Shown here: piece by piece, positions 27,029 through 30,228 of the stretch | How positions within the stretch are numbered: the first letter of the stretch is position 1 | Layout: each line of letters begins with the position of its first letter | NCBI GenBank assembly: GCA_026419775.2 | Contig: JAOPGA020000890.1 | Location: 1-30,228 of the forward strand | DNA: 30,228 nucleotides | Source: Acrasis kona | Lineage: Eukaryota; Heterolobosea; Eutetramitea; Acrasida; Acrasidae | Direction of reading: 5' to 3' | Notes under the pieces: generated by a model | Told to the model about the DNA's origin: nothing | Seen by the model: the letters and a program-made list of their open reading frames with translations, nothing else | Database searches by the model: none | Made by a program: the position numbers and the translations under genes

Positions 27029-27443
27029 ATGAGTGTGTTAGAGCAATTGATATTAACGGTGGGTTTGTCGCTGAACGCAACTGTATGATTTTATTGGATA
27101 CAACGTGGGGTGACACAACGACAGGTTGCTCTGCTCATTTGATCCATACAAAAGTTTGTTCGAGTTGGCTACCTTACAATCAAAGCAGTTGTGTCATCAC
27201 CCTTTGCTCTTCTAAGAGTGTTATGGTTTAATTTGGAGATCGAAAAAGGAAGTGAGTGTTACTTTGTATAGTCCTGCTTTTTAAGACACAAGCAAAGTGG
27301 TCACCTTTGATCCTTATGATTTAAACGGAGAGTTTCATATCAAGTCAACCTGGATCTATAAGGCCGGATGTGAGTTAGAAAAGAATAGCTTAAAGTTTTT
27401 AAATGCCTTAACAGATGAGCAGCTACGTCGCTCTTATGATTGA
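27029..27443 (+). CDS. Small three-exon protein of unknown function
   Basis: Proposed exons 27029..27082, 27155..27251 and 27286..27443, with introns of 72 nt (GTATGA...AAAAG) and 34 nt (GTGAGT...TTAAG). They keep frame and give 102 aa. The N-terminal half is hydrophobic (SVLEQLILTVGLSLNAT, then KAVVSSPFALLRVLWF) and the second half polar (VVTFDPYDLNGEFHIK...ALTDEQLRRSYD). The second junction has an excellent donor. The first is less secure; a 40-nt alternative (GTTGCT...TTCGAG) would also give a coherent frame with another upstream exon. I recognise no family. It may be a small membrane or secreted protein. Confidence 0.45.
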
Positions 27444-27587
27444 GTGCTGGTGCACATTACATAGAATGCGACTATTTTGAGTATAGATTCATGAAATTCT
27501 ATTCTTGCCTTCCAACTTCTCTCATAGTCCTAATGTTTGGTACAATACTCAAATCGTATGATGTTTAACATGTTTTTGTAAATAAAA

Positions 27588-28154
27588 ATGAATGTTGAAC
27601 AAACACAATTCCTAAAACTTCACGAACACCAAGGTTACATTGATCAAACTATTGATTTACTAAACTCTGAGTGGCCAAAGAGTGTGTCATACAGGGAGAA
27701 GGTGCTCCGGTCTTCTACCGATGATCTACCGGTGAATCTAATTCTAGTTAAAGGTGATAATGTGGTTGGATTTTGTCGTTTAATAAAAACACAAGAAAGC
27801 ATGCTTGGTGTTGAATCTGTTGTCACTGACAAAAACGTTCGCGGACAAGGATATGGGAGAATCTTAATGGAGGGAGTAGAGGAAATGGCGAACAAATATT
27901 ACGAACCACGAATTGAGAAAGGAAAAGAACACTATTTGTATTTATACACAAATACTGCTCAAGGTTTCTACGAAAAATGTGGGTTTGAAATTACTTCCGC
28001 GCCGCAGGGTTTTGGGTCTGTTGTGTCAAACTTAAATAGCGGACAGTTGTCAGGACTTGCAGCAATGCTACAGAAAAGACAACAATCTTTGCCCCATGAG
28101 AATACCAATAAAGACGGATCAGTTTGGATGAGGAAACAAATTAATAAAGTCTGA
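27588..28154 (+). CDS. NAA80: GNAT N-acetyltransferase, NAA80 (actin N-terminal acetyltransferase) type
   Basis: An intronless 188-aa protein. LLNSEWPKS near the N-terminus matches the hallmark LINxQWPRS of NAA80. The GNAT acetyl-CoA loop is VRGQGYGRILMEGVEEMA (about 86-103). LYTNTAQGFYEKCGF is the conserved C-terminal beta-bulge segment. NAA80 acetylates the exposed acidic N-terminus of processed actin in animals. Here the same role is inferred from these motifs; the protein is of typical length but lacks the proline-rich loop of the animal enzyme. A TGA stop is used. It is convergent with the small ORF on the minus strand (47 bp). Confidence 0.78.
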   Translation: MNVEQTQFLKLHEHQGYIDQTIDLLNSEWPKSVSYREKVLRSSTDDLPVNLILVKGDNVVGFCRLIKTQESMLGVESVVTDKNVRGQGYGRILMEGVEEMANKYYEPRIEKGKEHYLYLYTNTAQGFYEKCGFEITSAPQGFGSVVSNLNSGQLSGLAAMLQKRQQSLPHENTNKDGSVWMRKQINKV

Positions 28155-28201
28155 ATTAAAAATTGTATGCCTCGTAAAGTGTTCTATATTAATATACTTG
28201 T

Positions 28202-28405
28202 TTATTCTTTACACTGACCATCCCTCTGCTCAACATCGTCTTCATCGTTTAATCCTTTTCCGTGAATTTCATGCAACTTTTCGGTATCTACTTTCTTTAG
28301 ATCGCAGGCTTTGGAGTCCTCATCATTGACCTCGCGACCATGAACATTGTGTATTCCTTCTGTTTTAATCATTTTGTTGTTACAAGATCTTTTGGAATCG
28401 AGCAT
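28202..28405 (-). CDS. Small acidic/basic ORF with an internal repeat, function unknown
   Basis: A 67-codon frame (ATG at 28403-28405; a second Met begins at MIKTEG). It contains two copies of an H-x-x-H-G-x(3)-NDED motif (IHNVHGREVNDED and LHEIHGKGLNDED), which supports real coding. It ends in GAATAAA like several neighbours. The first ATG overlaps the ATG of the divergent coiled-coil gene. If the second Met is used the starts are about 30 bp apart. No homology recognised. Confidence 0.45.
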   Translation of the reverse strand: MLDSKRSCNNKMIKTEGIHNVHGREVNDEDSKACDLKKVDTEKLHEIHGKGLNDEDDVEQRDGQCKE

Positions 28406-29452
28406 GACAACCACAGACCAAACAAGTTTGAGGGAATACACCCCTGGTGCATCGATCGTTTTAAGAAACGAGGAGCTTTGGAACATTGTGCGCAACTCGA
28501 CACAATATAACCTGAACAATGTAAACGTACGTCACCTCGTCATACCCTTACATTCAGGATGTAGATAGAAAAACAACAGCCCTACAAAATATAACAACAA
28601 ACAACAATGCAAATCTGGCAAAGCTGCTGAAGGAGTTGGACACTCTGGTACAAGTTAAACTTCAGACTAATAAATTGCAACAAAGCATTACAAGCGCGTG
28701 TGAACTGATAGAAACTTTAGAAGACACCCATTTAATTTTGAGACAAATGCAGATCGGCATAGGTTTCGCTCGTCTCCAACAAGTAGAAAACCAAAAACTA
28801 AATGCACTCGTCAAATCAAAAACGTACAATACCCCTACTATTTTGAACATTTAACCATGTTAGCGACGATCTGGCTCAACACGAGCGAGCACAAAAGCAC
28901 GAGTATGACTCGAAAGTAGAGGCCGAGAGAAGGGAAATTGCAACAATTAAAGAAATAGAGAGAAGGAGGTTAGAAGAGGAACATCGCCGTCAGGTCGAGG
29001 AGGAGCGCAGATTATTGGCCATTAAACAAGAAGAAGAGCGCAAGCGCATCGAGGAAGAGCGAAGACTCCTTAGATTGAAGCAAGAAGAAGAGAGGAAACG
29101 TCAAGAAGAGTTACAAAAACAACAACAACTTCAACATGAAGAATATTTAAAACAAAAGCAGAAACAAGAGGAGGAGAGGAGAAGACAAGAAGACATTAAA
29201 AGGCAACAGCTAATAGCCAAGAAGAAGGCGGAAGAAGAGGCCAAAAGAAAAGAAGAGGAGGAATTAAAGAAGAAACTTGAACAAGAAGAAGAGGATAGAA
29301 AGAAAGCAGAGGAAGAAAGAATAAGATTGGAAAAGGAGGAAAAGGAGAGACTATTAAGAGAGAATTTAGAATTGAAAGAACAATTAAAAAAGTTGATGGC
29401 CGAAAAGAAGGATCAGGATAAAGGAGAAGAGGTCGAAGAAAATAAAGTTTAA
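28404..29452 (+). CDS. Coiled-coil protein, dysbindin-like N-terminal half
   Basis: Exons 28404..28526, 28558..28823 and 28864..29452, with introns of 31 and 40 nt. Spliced length 325 aa. The N-terminal 150 residues (LRNEELWNIVRNSTQY..., LVQVKLQTNKLQQSITSACE, IETLEDTH...) follow the helix pattern of dysbindin/BLOC-1 coiled-coil subunits. Residues 150-310 are a long charged single helix of repeated E/R/K/Q (RKRIEEERRLLRLKQEEE type). Dysbindin acts in lysosome-related organelle and endosome trafficking. The match is by eye, and the charged helix alone would be uninformative. An alternative in-frame Met at 28347 would add a hydrophobic leader. An AATAAA lies 3 nt before its stop. The stop overlaps that of the convergent roadblock-like gene. 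Confidence 0.6.
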
Positions 29453-29969
29453 TGTGTCTTGTCAACCGTTTTTTTCTGCTTCATGACGTTTGCTAACAGT
29501 AGAATAATGTCGTGTATTATCGGCTCCATTTCCTTATCATTGTCTGAATTGAACTGTACGTCTCTCATCTCTGTAAAAAAAGCCAGTGTTATCTTTTCTC
29601 CTTGGTATACAGAAAACAGGCTCTTTTTCCCTTGCACATGTATTATGCCATTACTTTTATGATCGGTGAAATATTGACACCCTGTACTGAAACGGTTACA
29701 TGATTCTTTAACGTTTGTAATTTGGTCTTGTAGGTCCTCTTTTGTTGTTCTACCATCTTGTGTATCTGAAATCAGGTCTGAATTACAATATCTGCTATGT
29801 GTTAGGGTTCAGGCGGCAGCTAAAACAAATCATACAAAATTTCATCGCTAGCATTAAGTATCACTATCTTTGAAGGTCCTCCTAGTATGCCTCCTATCTT
29901 TTTTACCTTATCTTCTATTATGGCGATTAGTTTCGGAGACACTCCAGAGTTCTTTTGGCATGCGGACAT
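29449..29969 (-). CDS. Roadblock/longin-fold small protein, possibly LAMTOR3 (MP1)-like
   Basis: Exons 29836..29969 and 29449..29794, with a 41-nt intron (GTATGA...CATAG containing CTAAC). Product 159 aa. Order: helix (LIAIIEDKVKKIGG), strands (SKIVILNASDEIF), helix, strands GIIHVQGKKSLFSVYQ and KITLAFFTEMRD, then a C-terminal helix (MEPIIHDIILLLANVM). This is the alternating pattern of roadblock/LC7 domains, and the second half resembles LAMTOR3/MP1, a lysosomal Ragulator subunit that scaffolds MEK. Family membership is probable, the LAMTOR3 assignment tentative. Its stop (29449-29451 on +) overlaps the stop of the coiled-coil gene within a shared TTAA. Confidence 0.55.
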
Positions 29970-30228
29970 AATGTCTGGATGTGTTGTAAAGTTGTGGACT
30001 CCTTACAACGAACGTTGAGATGATGACACACGTTTTACTAAATTAGACGACACAGAAAACAAGAAAAAATAAAACACGTTATAGTTTCATGAAATTGTGA
30101 AGAAAATCGATTCAAGGAGGATTTGACATTAATCCCCTAGAAAGAGACGAGTCAACAAGAAGAAGGTAGATCAAGAGAAAGTAGATAATAAAATACCTCG
30201 TATTCTGTTATTTATACAGTGCCGGGAA
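29970..30228. other. End of window, 259 bp with no supported gene
   Basis: AT-rich sequence upstream of the roadblock-like gene. I see no ATG-initiated open frame of useful length and no RNA gene. It presumably carries that gene's promoter and perhaps the edge of another gene beyond the window. Confidence 0.35.

Noticed and set aside
1-30228. Retroelements, virus-like elements or CRISPR arrays
   Set aside because: No reverse transcriptase, integrase, capsid-like protein, long terminal repeats or spaced direct repeats were seen.

Overview
The window is nuclear DNA from a single-celled eukaryote that builds cilia or keeps ciliary genes: it carries a radial-spoke head protein, a Bardet-Biedl-type chaperonin-like protein, a mitochondrial ribosomal protein (mL44) and a mitochondrial glycine decarboxylase. 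Genes alternate strands, sit very close together and are split by tiny GT-AG introns, mostly about 40 nt, several with a CTAAC/TACTAAC-like branch site. A TET/JBP-type DNA-base dioxygenase together with the compact layout would fit a discoban such as a heterolobosean. That assignment is inference from gene content only.

Layout. 1-2.9 kb: a short-chain dehydrogenase cut by the window edge (-), a membrane-anchored cyclophilin (+) and a four-exon MAP kinase kinase (-). 3-6.6 kb: mevalonate diphosphate decarboxylase (-), a multi-span membrane protein (+), a REEP/HVA22 ER-shaping protein (-) and a type I membrane protein (+). 6.8-9.3 kb: a mitochondrially targeted protein with three introns in its presequence (+) and an MKKS/BBS-like chaperonin (+). 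9.3-14 kb: a long disordered Ser/Pro-rich protein (-) and RFWD3 (-). 14-17 kb: mL44 (+) and radial spoke RSP4/6 (+). 17-21.7 kb: a secreted CAP-domain protein (-), an 800-bp gene-free gap and glycine decarboxylase (+). 21.7-24 kb: a longin-like small protein (-) and a RING-H2 ubiquitin ligase (-). 24-26.5 kb: a Cys-rich finger gene holding ambiguous bases (+) and a TET/JBP-like dioxygenase (-). 26.7-30 kb: an elongator tRNA-Met with an 11-nt D-loop insertion (-), a small three-exon gene (+), the actin acetyltransferase NAA80 (+), a small repeat-containing ORF (-), a dysbindin-like coiled-coil protein (+) and a roadblock-like protein (-).

Organisation. Two divergent pairs appear to share overlapping start codons in a CATG. 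One convergent pair shares overlapping stops in a TTAA. Eight genes end in G-AATAAA, so the stop codon TAA lies inside the canonical poly(A) hexamer and the protein ends in Glu. Convergent neighbours therefore probably make mRNAs with overlapping antisense ends, and some promoters must lie inside a neighbour's coding sequence. No retroelement, virus-like element, CRISPR array or rRNA was seen.
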